From an uncultured Erysipelotrichaceae bacterium (GTDB lineage: Bacteria; Bacillota_I; Bacilli_A; RF39; UBA660): 22,240 nt of DNA. Below the pieces are notes generated by a model. That model was not told where the DNA came from, ran no database searches, and saw only the letters and a list, made by a program, of their open reading frames with translations. The stretch lies in the NCBI GenBank assembly GCA_902783915.1, contig CACZSX010000066.1:1-22240 (forward strand), given 5' to 3'. How positions within the stretch are numbered: the first letter of the stretch is position 1; each line of letters begins with the position of its first letter. A program made the position numbers and the translations under genes. Of the stretch, positions 21,831-22,240 are shown in pieces.

Positions 21831-22240
21831 ATGAAGTTATATGAATATGAAGGTAAAAATTTAGAAGAATTAAAAGAAAAAGCATTAACTGAATTAAATG
21901 CTAATGAAGATGAACTATATATTAGAGAAAGTGAAGAAGCAGGTGGATTATTTAAATCAAAAAAATATAAATTAACTATTGCTACAAAAGATGATGTAGT
22001 TAAATATGTTAAAGATTATATAGTTGATATTGCTAAATATATGGGTATAAATGTTAATATTGAAGCTAAAAAAAGAGAAAAATATATTCAGATTAATTTA
22101 TTTTCTGAAAGTAGCTCAATATTAATAGGTAAGAATGGTAGAACACTAGAAGCTATGCAATTATTAATAAAAAATTCTATATTAAATCAAACAGGATTTA
22201 AGATAAATGTAATATTAGATGTAGAAGATTATAAAGAAAA
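21831..22240 (+). CDS. jag: RNA-binding protein Jag/KhpB, 5' part (runs off window)
   Basis: The first 136 codons of the Jag (KhpB/EloR) protein, cut by the right window edge. It begins MKLYEYEGKNLEELKEKAL, the Jag_N domain (1-50). A KH domain (about 75-136) follows with the RNA-binding GKNG loop (100-103, in SILIGKNGRTLEAMQLL). The R3H domain is expected beyond the edge. KhpB with KhpA binds many RNAs and affects cell elongation and division in other Firmicutes. It starts one base after the yidC stop, so it is translationally coupled, as in nearly all relatives. Confidence 0.93.
   Translation, partial: MKLYEYEGKNLEELKEKALTELNANEDELYIRESEEAGGLFKSKKYKLTIATKDDVVKYVKDYIVDIAKYMGINVNIEAKKREKYIQINLFSESSSILIGKNGRTLEAMQLLIKNSILNQTGFKINVILDVEDYKE

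Noticed and set aside
1..22240. CRISPR arrays, insertion sequences, tRNA or rRNA genes, prophage parts
   Set aside because: Looked for and not seen: no spaced direct repeats, transposase motifs, or tRNA-like cloverleaf segments. Intergenic gaps other than oriC are too short to hide them.

Overview
The window is a very AT-rich stretch of a low-GC Gram-positive chromosome around the replication origin. Gene content and order (rpmH-rnpA-yidC-jag facing away from dnaA-dnaN, then mnmG-rsmG-noc) are those of Bacilli. Strong AT bias, asparagine- and lysine-rich proteins, very short intergenic gaps and the presence of spoIIR suggest an uncultured, small-genome, spore-related lineage near the Bacilli/Mollicutes border, of the kind represented by gut RF39/RFN20/Erysipelotrichales-like genomes. 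This placement is inference. UGG encodes Trp at the positions I checked and UGA ends at least one gene, so the standard bacterial code fits.

Layout. Positions 1-9850 hold a leftward block: the start of rpmE (L31), a GDSL-like protein with altered catalytic residues, murA, a lipoprotein and its non-secreted paralogue (both unknown), then spoIIR, prmC, prfA, rpoE, argS and a DUF1934 gene. It resembles the ywiB-argS / rpoE / murAB-rpmE / prfA-prmC-spoIIR neighbourhood of Bacillus, compacted and reordered. Positions 10007-11920 hold a class A penicillin-binding protein, the only rightward gene left of the origin and so head-on to replication. Positions 11913-18507 run leftward: two pilin-like proteins with Ig-like (DUF5011-type) C-termini, a Noc-type ParB protein, a small unknown protein, rsmG, mnmG and dnaN. 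dnaA covers 18619-19965. The dnaA-rpmH gap (19981-20310) is oriC, with seven exact TTATNCACA DnaA boxes, two near matches and AT-rich repeats. To its right, rpmH, rnpA, yidC and the start of jag/khpB run rightward.

Function. Most genes are housekeeping: replication initiation and clamp (dnaA, dnaN), nucleoid occlusion (noc), tRNA and rRNA modification (mnmG, rsmG), translation (argS, prfA, prmC, rpmE, rpmH), tRNA processing (rnpA), membrane insertion (yidC, jag) and peptidoglycan synthesis (murA, PBP). Genes are packed with small overlaps and are separated by intrinsic terminators. At several of these a promoter -35 lies inside or right beside the preceding terminator hairpin.

The best candidates for undescribed biology are: the tandem lipoprotein/cytoplasmic paralogue pair (2292-4912), the YidC lipoprotein with an eight-cysteine exterior segment, the GDSL-like protein whose Ser, Asp and His are all replaced, and the pilin-Ig fusion pair.
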